The position numbers were made by a program, and so were the translations under genes. 64,000 nt of DNA from Bifidobacterium pullorum DSM 20433 (lineage in GTDB: Bacteria; Actinomycetota; Actinomycetes; Actinomycetales; Bifidobacteriaceae). The notes under the pieces were generated by a model. That model worked only from the letters and a program-made list of their open reading frames with translations. It did no database searches and had not been told where the DNA came from. The DNA is taken from assembly GCF_000771405.1 (NCBI RefSeq), contig NZ_JDUI01000010.1:1-64000 (forward strand), read 5' to 3'. Shown piece after piece: positions 42,044 to 52,309 of this stretch. Each line of letters opens with the position of its first letter. The first letter of the stretch is position 1.

Positions 42044-44713
42044 ATGGAACAGAAGTTCACGACGATGGCCCAGGAGGCGATCGGCGACGCGATCCAGAGC
42101 GCGTCCGCCGCGGGCAACGCGCAGGTCGAAACCCTGCATCTGATGGACGCGTTGCTGCGCCAGGAGAACGGCGTGGTCCCCGGCCTAATCCAGGCCGCCG
42201 GCGGCGACCGCCAGCGCATCGGGGCCGAGATCCGCAATGCGCTGGTCTCCTTGCCGAGCGCCAGCGGTTCGAGCACCGCGCAGCCGCAGGCCAGCCGCCA
42301 GCTGACCGCCGCGCTCGCCCAGGCCGAGAAGGAGATGCAGGCGATGGACGACGAATACGTCTCCACCGAGCACCTGCTCATCGGCGTCGCCGCGGCCGCC
42401 CCGAACCAGAGCGCCGACATCCTCAAGCGCAACGGCATCACCCCCGAGGCGCTGCGCAAGGCCGTGCCCGGCGTGCGTGGCGGTGCGAAGGTCACCAGCC
42501 CGGACGCCGAAGGCAACTACAAGGCGCTGGAGAAGTACTCCACCGACCTGACCGCCCAGGCGCGTGACGGCAAACTCGACCCGGTGATCGGCCGCGACCA
42601 GGAGATCCGCCGCGTCATCCAGATCCTGAGCCGGCGCACCAAGAACAACCCGGTGCTGATCGGCGAGCCCGGCGTCGGCAAGACCGCCGTCGTCGAGGGG
42701 CTGGCGCAGCGCATCGTGGCCGGCGACGTGCCGAGCACCCTGCAGAACAAGCGCCTGATCTCGCTGGACCTCGGCTCCATGGTCGCCGGTTCCAAGTACC
42801 GCGGTGAATTCGAGGAGCGCCTGAAGAGCGTGCTCAATGAGATCAAGAACGCGGACGGCCAGATTATCACGTTCATCGACGAGATCCACACGATCGTCGG
42901 GGCCGGCGCGGCCGAAGGCTCGATGGACGCGGGCAACATGTTGAAGCCGATGCTCGCGCGCGGCGAACTCCGCCTGATCGGCGCGACCACGCTCGACGAA
43001 TACCGTGAGAACGTGGAGAAGGATCCGGCGTTGGAGCGCCGTTTCCAGCAGGTGTTCGTGGGCGAGCCGTCCGTGGAGGACACGATCGCGATCCTGCGCG
43101 GTCTGAAGCAGCGGTACGAGGCCCATCACAAGGTCACGATCGGCGACGACGCGCTGGTCGCCGCCGCCACGCTGTCCAACCGGTACATCTCCGGCCGTCA
43201 ACTGCCCGACAAGGCGATCGACCTGGTCGACGAGGCCGCCGCGCACCTGCGCATGGAGCTCGACTCGCAGCCCGAGGAGATCGACGAACTGCAGCGCAAG
43301 GTCACCCGTCTGGAAATGGAGGAGATGCAGCTGAAGAAGGCCGAGGACCCGGCGTCCAAGGAGCGCCTCGAGAAGCTGCAGGCCGAACTGGCCGACACCC
43401 GCGAGAAGCTGGGCGGCCTGACCGCCCGCTGGGATGCGGAGAAGGCCGGCCACAACAAGGTCGGCGACCTGCGCGCCCAGCTCGACGCCAAGCGGGTGGA
43501 AGCCGACAAGGCCGCGCGTGAAGGCGACCTCGAGAAGGCCAGCCGCATCCTGTACGGCGAAATCCCGTCCATCCAGAAGGAACTCGCCGCCGCCGAACGC
43601 GCCGCCGACGAGGCGGATGCGGCCGAAGCCTCCAGCGAGCCGATGGTGCCCGACCATGTGGACGCCGACTCCGTGGCGGAGATCGTCTCCGACTGGACCG
43701 GCATCCCCGTCGGCCGCCTCATGCAGGGCGAAAACGAGAAGCTTCTGAACATGGAGGAGTACCTCGGCAAGCGGGTGATCGGCCAGAAGGAGGCCATCCA
43801 GGCCGTGTCCGACGCGGTGCGCCGCTCGCGCGCCGGCATCTCCGACCCGAACCGCCCGACCGGCTCGTTCCTGTTCCTCGGCCCCACCGGCGTGGGCAAG
43901 ACCGAGCTCGCCAAGGCGCTCGCCGACTTCCTGTTCGACGACGAGAAGGCCATGGTGCGCATCGATATGAGCGAGTACATGGAGAAGTCCTCCGTGTCCC
44001 GCCTGATCGGCGCTGCGCCGGGCTACATCGGCTATGAGGAGGGCGGCCAGCTGACCGAGGCCGTGCGCCGCCGCCCGTATTCGGTGGTGCTGTTCGACGA
44101 GGTGGAGAAGGCGAACCCCGAGGTCTTCGACGTGCTCCTGCAGGTGCTCGACGACGGCCGTCTGACCGATGGCCAGGGCCGGACCGTGGACTTCAAGAAC
44201 ACGATCCTGATCATGACCTCGAACCTGGGCTCGCAGTTCCTAGTCCAGCCCGATCTGGACGAGGACGCCAAGCGCAAGGCCGTGATGGACGCCGTGCACA
44301 TGCAGTTCAAGCCGGAGTTCATCAACCGTCTCGACGAGCTGGTGATCTTCCACCCGCTGACCCGGGACGAGCTCGGCGGCATCGTTGATATCCAGGTGGC
44401 GCAGGTGGCCGCGCGTCTGACCGAACGCCGCATCACGCTCGACGTGACAGATTCGGCGCGCGAATGGCTGGCGAACACCGGGTACGATCCGGCGTACGGT
44501 GCCCGTCCGCTGCGCCGCTTGGTGCAGAGCGAGGTCGGCGACCAGCTGGCGCGCATGCTGCTGGGCGGTCGCGTGCATGACGGCGACACGGTGCTCGTGG
44601 ACCACACCGGCGGCGAGCATCTGGAGCTCTCGGCGTGGGCGAGTGACGATCTCGTCGATTCCGATGTGACCGTGGAAGGCGTGAGCGAGGATGGTCCCCA
44701 TCCCGAGGCCTGA
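42044..44713 (+). CDS. clpB: ATP-dependent disaggregase ClpB
   Basis: The product is 889 residues. I use ATG 42044 (GGAGG 5 bp upstream; protein starts [12 protein letters not shown] as in other actinobacteria) rather than ATG 42032. An N-terminal Clp domain (about 1-145), AAA+ domain 1 ([32 protein letters not shown]), a coiled-coil M-domain (about 400-525), AAA+ domain 2 ([39 protein letters not shown] sensor) and a C-terminal cap are all present. It rescues aggregated proteins with DnaK. The upstream HAIR site predicts HspR control. A large terminator follows at 44737-44804. Confidence 0.97.
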   Translation: MEQKFTTMAQEAIGDAIQSASAAGNAQVETLHLMDALLRQENGVVPGLIQAAGGDRQRIGAEIRNALVSLPSASGSSTAQPQASRQLTAALAQAEKEMQAMDDEYVSTEHLLIGVAAAAPNQSADILKRNGITPEALRKAVPGVRGGAKVTSPDAEGNYKALEKYSTDLTAQARDGKLDPVIGRDQEIRRVIQILSRRTKNNPVLIGEPGVGKTAVVEGLAQRIVAGDVPSTLQNKRLISLDLGSMVAGSKYRGEFEERLKSVLNEIKNADGQIITFIDEIHTIVGAGAAEGSMDAGNMLKPMLARGELRLIGATTLDEYRENVEKDPALERRFQQVFVGEPSVEDTIAILRGLKQRYEAHHKVTIGDDALVAAATLSNRYISGRQLPDKAIDLVDEAAAHLRMELDSQPEEIDELQRKVTRLEMEEMQLKKAEDPASKERLEKLQAELADTREKLGGLTARWDAEKAGHNKVGDLRAQLDAKRVEADKAAREGDLEKASRILYGEIPSIQKELAAAERAADEADAAEASSEPMVPDHVDADSVAEIVSDWTGIPVGRLMQGENEKLLNMEEYLGKRVIGQKEAIQAVSDAVRRSRAGISDPNRPTGSFLFLGPTGVGKTELAKALADFLFDDEKAMVRIDMSEYMEKSSVSRLIGAAPGYIGYEEGGQLTEAVRRRPYSVVLFDEVEKANPEVFDVLLQVLDDGRLTDGQGRTVDFKNTILIMTSNLGSQFLVQPDLDEDAKRKAVMDAVHMQFKPEFINRLDELVIFHPLTRDELGGIVDIQVAQVAARLTERRITLDVTDSAREWLANTGYDPAYGARPLRRLVQSEVGDQLARMLLGGRVHDGDTVLVDHTGGEHLELSAWASDDLVDSDVTVEGVSEDGPHPEA

Positions 44714-44736
44714 TATTTCCTGATATTTCAGGTTGG

Positions 44737-44804
44737 TGCGGTCCCGTTCGACCCGTTGTCTCGATTCCCCCGTGGGGTGTCGAGGCAGGGTCGGGCGGGA
44801 CCGT
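44737..44804 (+). terminator. Terminator of clpB
   Basis: Long imperfect hairpin: GCGGTCCCGTTCGACCC pairs with GGGTCGGGCGGGACCGT around a second stem TCTCGA/TCGAGG, followed by TTGCTTTTTCG. Confidence 0.7.
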
Positions 44805-44842
44805 TTGCTTTTTCGTCCACGGCGGACGCTTCAATAGAACAT

Positions 44843-46183
44843 ATGTTCGATTCTGTGGTAACGCCACTGGTCATGGTGGCGATGGTGTTGGTCGGCGCGG
44901 CGCTGGGGGCGCTCGCCGGTTTTGTGTTGGGGCGTGCCAAAGGCCAGGAGCAGGCGCGCGCGATCAAATCGAACGAACTTGACCGTATCAAGGCGGATCT
45001 GGACTCCTCACGCCATGAAATCGTGCTGTTGACCACGCAATCAGCGGAGTATCGCACGCAGGTCGACGGGCTGAATCAGCAGCTTTCGTTCATCAAATCG
45101 CAATTGGCCCAGGCGCAGCAGGCCGAACAGGCCCGTATGCAGCATGAGCGTGACCGCGCCGCGGCGGAATCCGAACGCAAGCGGGCGGAGCGGGAGGCGG
45201 CTCTGGCGGAGGAAGGCAAGGTGCTCGCGGCCTTGGCGCCGGTGCAGAAGAACCTTGATGCCTTGCAGCAGAAGGTCGCGCAGATCGAGGAGGGGCGCAA
45301 GCAGGAGCTGGGCGCGCTGGGCGAGCAACTGCGCGGTCTGGGCGAGCAGCAGGCCAGGCTGGACAAGGAGACCAGCACGCTGTCCGCCGCGTTGCGTGAT
45401 AACAAGGTGCGCGGCGCATGGGGCGAGGCGCAGCTGCGCAACATCGTGGAATCGGCGGGATTGCTGGAACATGTCGATTTCGATACGCAGGTGGTGGTCT
45501 CCGACCCCGAGGGGCGTATCCAGCGCCCCGACATGGTGGTGCATCTGCCTGGCGGCAAATCGATCCCGATTGACGCCAAGGTGCCGTACGCGGATTATCA
45601 GCGCGCCTGCGAGATTCCGGAGACCGCTTCGGCCGAGGATCTGGCGCGGCGCAACGAGTTGTTGCGGGCGCACGCCAAGGCGTTGCGCGATCATGTCAAG
45701 GCTCTGGGAGACAAGGCGTACTGGCGCGCGTTCGATACGGCACCCGATTTCGTGGTGGCGTTCATCCCCAATGAGGCGCTGCTGCAGGCGGCGTTGGAGG
45801 CCGACCCTACGTTGATGGACGATGCCTTCGCCCGTAAGGTGGCGCTCACCTCGCCGGTCACGCTCTGGGCGGTGCTCAAATCCGTGGCGTACGCCTGGAG
45901 GCAGCAGGGGCTGACCGAAGACGCCAAGCAGCTGTTCGACCTGTCGCGGGAGCTCTACGGGCGGTTCGTCACATTGGGTGATCATGCCAACAAGCTGGGG
46001 GTGGCCATCACGCGAACCGTGGGTGCCTACAACCAGTTCGTATCGTCGCTGGAATCGCGGGTGCTCGTCACCGCGCGCAAGCTGCAGGCGGTCGATGGCA
46101 GCAAGGTCATCGCCCCGGTGGACATGCTGGATGCGGACAAGACCAACATCCGCGAACTCACCGCCCCCGAAGTCACCGAATAA
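44843..46183 (+). CDS. rmuC: RmuC-family DNA recombination protein
   Basis: The product is 446 residues from ATG 44843. One membrane helix (about 8-30, LVMVAMVLVGAALGALAGFV), a long coiled coil (about 40-170) and a PD-(D/E)xK-like nuclease domain (about 185-400): RGAWGEAQLRNIVESAGLLEH, RPDMVVHLPGGKSIPIDAKVPYADY, DFVVAFIPNEALL, SPVTLWAVLKSVAYAWRQ. RmuC proteins limit inversions at short inverted repeats; this is of some interest in a genome rich in palindromes. The start has no ribosome site; TTCAAT or TAGAAC lies immediately upstream. Confidence 0.93.
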   Translation: MFDSVVTPLVMVAMVLVGAALGALAGFVLGRAKGQEQARAIKSNELDRIKADLDSSRHEIVLLTTQSAEYRTQVDGLNQQLSFIKSQLAQAQQAEQARMQHERDRAAAESERKRAEREAALAEEGKVLAALAPVQKNLDALQQKVAQIEEGRKQELGALGEQLRGLGEQQARLDKETSTLSAALRDNKVRGAWGEAQLRNIVESAGLLEHVDFDTQVVVSDPEGRIQRPDMVVHLPGGKSIPIDAKVPYADYQRACEIPETASAEDLARRNELLRAHAKALRDHVKALGDKAYWRAFDTAPDFVVAFIPNEALLQAALEADPTLMDDAFARKVALTSPVTLWAVLKSVAYAWRQQGLTEDAKQLFDLSRELYGRFVTLGDHANKLGVAITRTVGAYNQFVSSLESRVLVTARKLQAVDGSKVIAPVDMLDADKTNIRELTAPEVTE

Positions 46184-46208
46184 CTCGATGTTTGGTGGCA
46201 CGTGGCGA

Positions 46209-46214
46209 TAGGCT
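46209..46214 (+). promoter_or_regulatory. -10 box TAGGCT, leaderless start of the 46221 gene
   Basis: TAGGCT is 6 bp before ATG 46221, and no ribosome site fits in the gap. Confidence 0.6.
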
Positions 46215-46220
46215 GGACAC

Positions 46221-46847
46221 ATGACAGAAGAGACCATGAATACCGCTTCCGTTCCCGTTGACGACGCGGCTTTTGCCATGATGACGCCGTACGACCAGAT
46301 GAAGACGCTGCTGCGCGCCGAAATGGCGGATAAGCCGTTCAGCGAACTGTTCTCCGTAACGTTCGACCACCGCGGGGCGTCGATTGTGGGCCATCTTCTG
46401 CTCGATACGCTTGAGGAGCAGGGCTATTCGGTCGACGACTTCGACGCGGTTGGCGCTTTGACCGCGGCGGCGGTGCCGCTGGTCGGCGCGATGGTGCAGG
46501 CGGCCGCCTCCCGCGGTGAGGATCTCGACGGTTTCGTCATGGATTTCGTCTACCCGTCCATCAAGGGTCCGAGCATCGCCGGCAAACGTGTCATCCTGCT
46601 GGACTCCTGGCTTTCCGAGAAATCGTATGTGCAGACCTCGTCGCTGGTCACGCTGCGCAACGGCAACGAACTGAGCCTGGACTTCGGCGTCGTCGAAGCG
46701 CAGGACGCGCAGGTCGTCGCCATCGCCTCCCTGATCGGCGGCGTCGACATGACCGAGCCGACCATCACCGTCATCAACCCGGTCAACGGCGAATCGCACG
46801 AACTGCCATTCATCGAGGTCTTCCACGAATCCGAACTCAAGTCGTGA
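46221..46847 (+). CDS. Phosphoribosyltransferase-like protein (OPRT-type fold, motif degenerate)
   Basis: The product is 208 residues. The layout resembles orotate phosphoribosyltransferase: MKTLLRAEMADKPFSELF, FDAVGALTAAAVPLVGAMVQAAASRG (the active-site region where OPRT binds its partner) and IAGKRVILLDSWLSEKSYVQTS in place of the usual PRPP loop VxVVDDVxTTGxS. The acidic pair and TTG of that loop are missing (LLDSWLSEKS), so PRPP binding is doubtful. It could be a regulatory or inactive PRTase-fold protein. It is leaderless by sequence and is followed by a SpoU gene. Confidence 0.6.
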   Translation: MTEETMNTASVPVDDAAFAMMTPYDQMKTLLRAEMADKPFSELFSVTFDHRGASIVGHLLLDTLEEQGYSVDDFDAVGALTAAAVPLVGAMVQAAASRGEDLDGFVMDFVYPSIKGPSIAGKRVILLDSWLSEKSYVQTSSLVTLRNGNELSLDFGVVEAQDAQVVAIASLIGGVDMTEPTITVINPVNGESHELPFIEVFHESELKS

Positions 46848-46983
46848 CCTCGGGTCGCCGGCACGCCTCGGAATCGTGCGGGATTCCGTCCGTGTCCCCG
46901 TCTTTCCGCGAACGGTGACTGTGGAATGAACCGAACCATCGCCGTTGACAGCGCCGACACATTCCCAACAATGCGAGGTCGTC

Positions 46984-47823
46984 ATGCATGAGCCCAATCC
47001 CATCTCGCTGGCCGCCAAGGCCTCCGGCGAACCCACCTTCCGCGAGGTCGGCGTCGGGCCGTGGGCGCAGACGCACCCTGGCGAACCACGTCCGGACGAT
47101 CCGCAGTCGCCGAACTACGACGCCCGCTACGACAGCGACTTGCTGAACGAGGGCGATCGACGCAACGTGCTCGACCGATACCGCTACTGGACGGTCGAGG
47201 CCATCAAGGCCGATTTGGATTTGCGTGGGCGTCACGGATTCGAGGTGGCGGTCGAGAATTGGACGCATGATTTCAACATCGGCTCCATGGTGCGCACCGC
47301 CAACGCCTTCGCCGCGCGACGCGTGCACATCGTCGGCCCGCACAAGTGGAATCGCAAGGGCGCGTTGATGACCGAACTGTATCAGCACGTCGAATACCAT
47401 CCGTCCATCGACGAGCTCATCACCACCTGGCGCGCCGGCATCGCCGCCGAAATCGCCGACTGCGAGGCCCAGCTCGCAAGCCTGACCCTCAACCCGTCCC
47501 ATCCGGACTTTGAATATGAACGCATCCCTGACCTGGCGATGCAGCGGGTTGAGCTTCGCGAGCAATTGCGCGTATTGCGCGAGGCGCGGGTTATCGCGCT
47601 CGACATCATTCCAGGCGCGATGCCGATCGAAACCTATCGCTTCCCCGAGCGCTGCCTGATGCTGTTCGGCGCCGAGGGGCCGGGGCTATCCGAAAAGGCC
47701 GTATCCATGGCGGATGATGTGGTCTACATCTCCCAGTTCGGTTCTGTGCGTTCCATCAACGCCGGTGCCGCAGCCGCCGTCGCGATGCACTGCTGGATAG
47801 CCCAGCGCGCAGGCGTGGCCTAA
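46984..47823 (+). CDS. TrmH/SpoU-family RNA methyltransferase
   Basis: The product is 279 residues from ATG 46984 (GAGG 6 bp upstream). SPOUT fold with the three SpoU motifs: VENWTHDFNIGSMVRTANAF (motif 1), LMLFGAEGPGLSEKAV (motif 2) and YISQFGSVRSINAGAAAAVAMH (motif 3, with Ser-x-Asn). These transfer methyl from S-adenosylmethionine to a ribose 2'-OH of rRNA or tRNA. Between motifs 1 and 2 there is an inserted, probably helical stretch of about 50 residues (AEIADCEAQLASL to LREQLRVLREA), unusual for the family. The N-terminal 90 residues lack a typical L30e substrate-binding domain. The target is unknown. Confidence 0.88.
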   Translation: MHEPNPISLAAKASGEPTFREVGVGPWAQTHPGEPRPDDPQSPNYDARYDSDLLNEGDRRNVLDRYRYWTVEAIKADLDLRGRHGFEVAVENWTHDFNIGSMVRTANAFAARRVHIVGPHKWNRKGALMTELYQHVEYHPSIDELITTWRAGIAAEIADCEAQLASLTLNPSHPDFEYERIPDLAMQRVELREQLRVLREARVIALDIIPGAMPIETYRFPERCLMLFGAEGPGLSEKAVSMADDVVYISQFGSVRSINAGAAAAVAMHCWIAQRAGVA

Positions 47824-47856
47824 GCCGTGGCGGCCGTCTAACCGGTTGCATCTGTT

Positions 47857-47960
47857 CCTTCTGGCGCAGCACTATCGTGTTGCTGCGCCAGAAGGTTCAG
47901 TTGGTTGGCGCTAACTGGCCCTTTTGCCGCAGTGGTCTGGTGCTGCCGCGCCAAAAGGTA
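47857..47960. repeat. Dispersed palindromic repeat, site 3 (two units)
   Basis: CCTTCTGGCGCAGC (47857-47870) pairs perfectly with GCTGCGCCAGAAGG (47881-47894) and is followed by TTCAGTTG. The second unit, GGCCCTTTTGCCGCAG...CCGCGCCAAAAGG (47918-47958), is imperfect. The site fills the gap between the SpoU and ABC transporter genes. Confidence 0.8.
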
Positions 47961-47998
47961 CACATGAACGCTGCCCGCCACCGATGAGCCCTATGGTG

Positions 47999-48004
47999 TA
48001 GGCT
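47999..48004 (+). promoter_or_regulatory. -10 box TAGGCT, leaderless start of the ABC ATPase gene
   Basis: TAGGCT is 7 bp before ATG 48012. Confidence 0.6.
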
Positions 48005-48011
48005 CGGAGCC

Positions 48012-49193
48012 ATGATCGAGATTGAGGGTCTCTCCAAACGTTTCGGCGCGAAAACCGTGCTGGACCACGTCAGCTTCACCGCCGAGGACGGCAAGGTCAC
48101 AGGCTTCCTGGGACCGAACGGCGCCGGCAAGTCCACCACCATGCGTGCCGCGTTGGGCCTGATCGCCCCGGATTCCGGCCGGGCCCTCATCGACGGCCGA
48201 CCGTTCGCCGAACATCGCGCCCCGCTGCGCACCGTCGGCGCCGTGCTCGACGCCAAATCCGCGCACAAGGGCCGCAGCGCCTACGCCCACCTGCTGAGCA
48301 TCGCCCTGACCGACGGCATCCCGCGGCGCCGCGTGGATGAGGTCATGGACCTGACCGGCATCGCCGCCGTAAAAAACCGCAACGCCGGTTCGTTCTCGCT
48401 GGGCATGAGTCAGCGCCTGTCCATCGCCGCCGCCCTGCTGGGCGAGCCGCACAACCTGGTCCTCGACGAGCCGATCAACGGTCTGGACCCGGAAGGCGTC
48501 AAATGGGTGCGCGAGCTGTGCCGCTATTATGCCGCGGAAGGCCGCGCCGTACTGTTGAGCTCGCATCTGATGAGCGAGGTGGCGCTCACCGCCGACAACC
48601 TGGTCATCATCGGCCAGGGCCGCATCCTGGAGACCACCACCGTGGCGGACTTCGTGGCCGAGCACTCCACGCATTCGCTGCGCGTCATCACGCCTGAACC
48701 GGAGAAACTGCAGGCGATTTTCGCCCACGCGTCCGAGGTCACGGTCGCGCCGATCGAGCGCGAGCCCGGCGACCCGCAGGAAGGCGCGGCGTTCCGTATC
48801 ACAGGCGCCGATCTGGAGGCGGCCGCCCGCGTGTTCGCCGCCGCGCAGCTGGTCACCTACCTGTTCGTGCAGGAGCACGCCTCGCTGGAGGAGGCGTACA
48901 TGACGTTGACCCATGCGCGCGCCGAGTATCTGGGCCGTTCGATGCCCGCAACGAGTGCGCCGTCGACGCCTCCCGTCGTCGCCAATGTGTCAGAGTCCAT
49001 GAATACGTGGCCCGGAAACAATGATGGAAATGTGTCAGAGTCCGTGGAATCGCCGCGGCCCGGGAATACGGAGGCCGGAGACGTGCCGCGGCTCGTGAAT
49101 ACGGGGCCTGAAGACGTGCCGTGGTCCGTGAATACGTGGCCCGCCAATGTGTCAGAGTCCGGGAATACGTCATCCAGGGAGGTGCAGCAATGA
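48012..49193 (+). CDS. ABC-2 transporter ATPase with repetitive C-terminal tail
   Basis: The product is 393 residues. Canonical nucleotide-binding domain (1-225): Walker A GPNGAGKST, signature FSLGMSQRLSIAAAL, Walker B HNLVLDEPINGLDPEG, H-loop LLSSHLMSE. A DUF4162-like region (about 225-310) follows. Residues about 320-393 are a repetitive tail not found in the family: NVSES three times and NTWP twice among Gly/Pro/Asn-rich spacers. The stop overlaps the permease ATG (ATGA), so both are coupled. The family exports drugs, peptides or lipids; no substrate clue is present. Confidence 0.88.
   Translation: MIEIEGLSKRFGAKTVLDHVSFTAEDGKVTGFLGPNGAGKSTTMRAALGLIAPDSGRALIDGRPFAEHRAPLRTVGAVLDAKSAHKGRSAYAHLLSIALTDGIPRRRVDEVMDLTGIAAVKNRNAGSFSLGMSQRLSIAAALLGEPHNLVLDEPINGLDPEGVKWVRELCRYYAAEGRAVLLSSHLMSEVALTADNLVIIGQGRILETTTVADFVAEHSTHSLRVITPEPEKLQAIFAHASEVTVAPIEREPGDPQEGAAFRITGADLEAAARVFAAAQLVTYLFVQEHASLEEAYMTLTHARAEYLGRSMPATSAPSTPPVVANVSESMNTWPGNNDGNVSESVESPRPGNTEAGDVPRLVNTGPEDVPWSVNTWPANVSESGNTSSREVQQ
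48984..49160 (+). repeat. Imperfect tandem repeats in the ABC ATPase tail
   Basis: The 15-mer AATGTGTCAGAGTCC occurs exactly three times (48984, 49029, 49146) and ATACGTGGCCCG twice (about 49003, 49132), with GTGAATACG variants between them. Confidence 0.85.
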
Positions 49194-50341
49194 GCAGGGG
49201 AGCCCACGCCGCACACGCCAATCGTTCCGTCCGCACGGTCAGCTCGACTCGGCAGCCGCAGCAGGCTGCGGAGTCCGTCGCGCCGAGCGCAAATCCCCGT
49301 TCGGGTGCTGCGAACAGCCCAATCGGTTCATCAGGCGATCCGGGCTACCGGCGTGGTGCGGATCATGCCGCCGGCCCCCGTCGCCGTGCCTCCGCCGGCG
49401 CGACGCGCACCGCCCCACGTCTGACGTTCCTCAACGCCGTCCGTGCCGAACTGTGCAAGGCGTTGAGCCTCAAGTCCACGTATGTACTGTTGGTCATCAA
49501 CGCGGTTCTGTTGCCGATTGGTTCGGCGCTGCTGGCGTGGGCCATGTCGTTCGTGATGTCCCTCGACCCGCAGACCGGCGAGATCCTGGACACCCAGCAG
49601 CCGGTGGCCGAGTCGTTCATGTGGTCCGCGGTGTCCTCGTTCGTGCCGACGTGCCTGCTGGTGACCGGTATCTTCGGCGTGATGGCGGTCACCGTCGAAT
49701 ATTCGTCGTCCACCATCCAATCGTCGTTGGTGGCGAATCCGCGGCGCGTGATGTTCCTGAACGCCAAGACGCTGGTGGTGGCCGCGCTCGCGTTCCTCTC
49801 CTCGCTGATCGGTCTGCTGCTGGCGTGGGGCGTGGCCTACGCGCTGCTGTCGCCGGGAGGCCTGACGCCGCTGACCGACGCCGAGCGCGCGCTGCCGTAC
49901 ATGAGCGTGTTCGGCGGGGCGTTGCTGCTGACCGCGATGGCGGTGCTGGCCGTCGGATTGGGCGGCGTCTGCCGTTCCACGATGGGTGGCGTGTTCGCGC
50001 TAGTCGGTGTGCTGATCATCGCGCCGTCCGTGCTGTCGATGGCTTCGCTGGTGGGTGACCGGTTCGCGTGGCTGCAGTCGGTGGCGCGTTGCCTGCCCGA
50101 TCAGGCCGCGTCGAATTTCCTGACGGCGGGTGTCGATGTGGCGGTGTCGTCGTCTTCGACGAACGTGAGCGTCGATGTCGAGGCGATGGATGCCGCCGCG
50201 GGCGCGACGGTCGCCATGACCCCGGACGCGAGCGGCCTGTTCGAGCCGACCTGGTGGCAGAGCGGCCTGATTCTGCTGGCGTGGGTGGTTGCGGCGTATG
50301 TGATCGGCGTGATGGTGGTCCGCCGCTCCGACGTCAAGTAG
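49190..50341 (+). CDS. ABC-2 transporter permease
   Basis: The product is 383 residues; ATG 49190 overlaps the ATPase stop, with GGGAGGTG upstream. Residues about 1-75 are a disordered Ala/Arg/Ser/Gln-rich cytoplasmic tail, followed by six hydrophobic segments (from [20 protein letters not shown] to [16 protein letters not shown]). [20 protein letters not shown] before helix 1 is typical of ABC-2 permeases with an [21 protein letters not shown] loop. An outside loop near residues 310-345 is Ser/Ala-rich. It forms an exporter with the upstream ATPase. Confidence 0.87.
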   Translation: MSRGAHAAHANRSVRTVSSTRQPQQAAESVAPSANPRSGAANSPIGSSGDPGYRRGADHAAGPRRRASAGATRTAPRLTFLNAVRAELCKALSLKSTYVLLVINAVLLPIGSALLAWAMSFVMSLDPQTGEILDTQQPVAESFMWSAVSSFVPTCLLVTGIFGVMAVTVEYSSSTIQSSLVANPRRVMFLNAKTLVVAALAFLSSLIGLLLAWGVAYALLSPGGLTPLTDAERALPYMSVFGGALLLTAMAVLAVGLGGVCRSTMGGVFALVGVLIIAPSVLSMASLVGDRFAWLQSVARCLPDQAASNFLTAGVDVAVSSSSTNVSVDVEAMDAAAGATVAMTPDASGLFEPTWWQSGLILLAWVVAAYVIGVMVVRRSDVK

Positions 50342-50441
50342 GGCCGGAACTGCCCGGGGCGGCCGAAGCGGCCGGACCGTGGCGTACCCGGACGCCGAAC
50401 GGGTGCCTTCGGCTGGTAACCTGCGTGTCACGCCGCGCTCA

Positions 50442-50447
50442 TATAGT
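50442..50447 (+). promoter_or_regulatory. -10 box TATAGT of the gatCAB operon, leaderless
   Basis: TATAGT, then TAGGGGC, then ATG 50455: the same 7-bp spacing as TATAAT-TGGGAGC-ATG at 9061. Confidence 0.65.
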
Positions 50448-50454
50448 TAGGGGC

Positions 50455-50751
50455 ATGCCAACATTCACACGTGAAGAGATCATGCATTTGGGCGATCTGG
50501 CCCGAATCGCGCTGACTGATGAGGAGATCACCCGTCTGCAGGGCGAGCTCAACGTCATCGCCGACGCCATCAACAAGGTGCAGGAGGTCGCTGGCGACGA
50601 CGTGCCGCCGACCGCCAATCCGGTGCCGCTGGAGACCTACATGCGTCCGGATGTCGCCGAAACGCCGCTGACGCAGGCCGAGGCCATCTCCGGCGCCCCG
50701 GTGTCCGAGAGCGGCATGTTCGTGGCGCCGCGCATTCTGGGGGAGGAGTGA
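50455..50751 (+). CDS. gatC: Aspartyl/glutamyl-tRNA amidotransferase subunit C
   Basis: The product is 98 residues, the usual length. [21 protein letters not shown] and [21 protein letters not shown] are typical. GatC wraps the GatA-GatB interface of the GatCAB enzyme, which amidates Glu-tRNA(Gln) and Asp-tRNA(Asn). It overlaps nothing but is spaced one base from gatA. Confidence 0.95.
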   Translation: MPTFTREEIMHLGDLARIALTDEEITRLQGELNVIADAINKVQEVAGDDVPPTANPVPLETYMRPDVAETPLTQAEAISGAPVSESGMFVAPRILGEE

Positions 50752-50752
50752 G

Positions 50753-52288
50753 ATGACCGAAGAGCTGGTGAAGCTGTCCGCGGCCGAGATGGCCGCCAAG
50801 ATCAAGTCCGGCGAGGTTTCCAGCCGTGAGCTGGTTGAAGCCCATCTCAAGGTGATCGAGGCCGCCGAGCCGAGCATCAAGGCGTTCCTGCAGGTGTCCG
50901 CCGACGAGGCGCTCGCCCAGGCCGACGCGTTCGACGAGAAGACCGCCAAGGGCCAGACCGAGGGCCTGCCCGAGCTGGCCGGTGTGCCGATCGCGATCAA
51001 GGACATGATCGTGACCAAGGGCATTGTGACCACCGCCGCCTCGAAGATCCTCGAGGGCTGGGTGCCGCCGTACGATGCCACCGTCATCGAGAAGCTCAAG
51101 GCCGCGGGCATGCCGCTGCTGGGCAAGACGAACCTCGACGAGTTCGCGCAGGGCTCGTCCACCGAGCATTCCGCGTACGGCCCGACCCGCAACCCGTGGG
51201 ACACCGATCGTGTGCCGGGTGGTTCCGGCGGCGGTTCCGCCTCCGCGGTCGCCGCGTTCGAGGCCCCGCTGGCGCTGGGTACCGATACCGGCGGTTCGAT
51301 CCGTCAGCCGGGCGCCTTGACCGGTACGGTCGGCGTCAAGCCGACGTATGGCGGCGTGAGCCGTTTCGGCGCGATCGCGATGGCGAGCTCGCTCGACCAG
51401 ATCGGCCCGGTGAGCCGTACCGTGCTGGACTCCGCGCTGCTGCAGGAGGTCATCGGTGGCCATGACCGTCGCGATTCGACCTCCATCCCGGCACCGGTCC
51501 GCCCGATGGCGGCGGCCGCCCGCGAGGGTATGAAGCGCGACCTGAAGGGCATGCGCATCGGCCTGGTCAAGGAACTGAGCGGCGAGGGCTTCCAGCCGGG
51601 CGTGCAGGCCCGCTTCGAGGAGTCCGTCAAGAAGCTCGAGCAGATGGGCGCCGAGGTCGTGGAGGTCTCCTGCCCGCACTTCCCGTATTCGCTGGGCGCC
51701 TACTACATCATCATGCCGTCCGAGGTCAGCTCGAACCTGGCCCGCTACGACGGCATGCGCTACGGCCTGCGCGTCATGCCGCCGGCCGACGTGCCGCAGA
51801 CCGCCGCCAACATGATGGCCTACACCCGTGAGGCCGGCTTCGGCGACGAGGTCAAGCGCCGCATCATCCTGGGCACCTACGCGCTGTCCGCCGGCTACTA
51901 TGACGCCTGGTACGGCTCCGCGCAGAAGGTGCGCACGCTGATCATCCAGGACTTCAACAAGGCGTTCGAGCAGGCCGATGTGCTGGTCTCCCCGACCAGC
52001 CCGTCCACCGCGTTCAAGTTCGGCGAGAAGATGGACGACCCGCTGGCCATGTACATGAACGACATCGCCACGATTCCGGCGAACCTGGCCGGCACCCCGG
52101 CCATGAGCATCCCGTCCGGCCTGTCCGACGACGGCCTGCCCGCCGGCATCCAGTTCATCGCCCCGCAGCAGCGTGACGAGGTCATGTACAAGCCGGCCGC
52201 CGCGCTCGAGGCCGCGCTGAACGAGGAATGGGGCGGCCCGATCTGGCAGTCCCTGAAGACCCCGTGGCTCGAGGGCCTGGGCGAGTAA
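50753..52288 (+). CDS. gatA: Aspartyl/glutamyl-tRNA amidotransferase subunit A
   Basis: The product is 511 residues with the amidase signature: catalytic Lys in VPIAIKDMI, cis-Ser and nucleophile Ser in the Gly/Ser-rich [13 protein letters not shown] and [13 protein letters not shown]. It releases ammonia from Gln and passes it to GatB. GGGAGGAG precedes the ATG. Second gene of gatCAB; a full-length, intact gene. Confidence 0.97.
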   Translation: MTEELVKLSAAEMAAKIKSGEVSSRELVEAHLKVIEAAEPSIKAFLQVSADEALAQADAFDEKTAKGQTEGLPELAGVPIAIKDMIVTKGIVTTAASKILEGWVPPYDATVIEKLKAAGMPLLGKTNLDEFAQGSSTEHSAYGPTRNPWDTDRVPGGSGGGSASAVAAFEAPLALGTDTGGSIRQPGALTGTVGVKPTYGGVSRFGAIAMASSLDQIGPVSRTVLDSALLQEVIGGHDRRDSTSIPAPVRPMAAAAREGMKRDLKGMRIGLVKELSGEGFQPGVQARFEESVKKLEQMGAEVVEVSCPHFPYSLGAYYIIMPSEVSSNLARYDGMRYGLRVMPPADVPQTAANMMAYTREAGFGDEVKRRIILGTYALSAGYYDAWYGSAQKVRTLIIQDFNKAFEQADVLVSPTSPSTAFKFGEKMDDPLAMYMNDIATIPANLAGTPAMSIPSGLSDDGLPAGIQFIAPQQRDEVMYKPAAALEAALNEEWGGPIWQSLKTPWLEGLGE

Positions 52289-52309
52289 GCATCGGAGGAG
52301 CAAGACATT

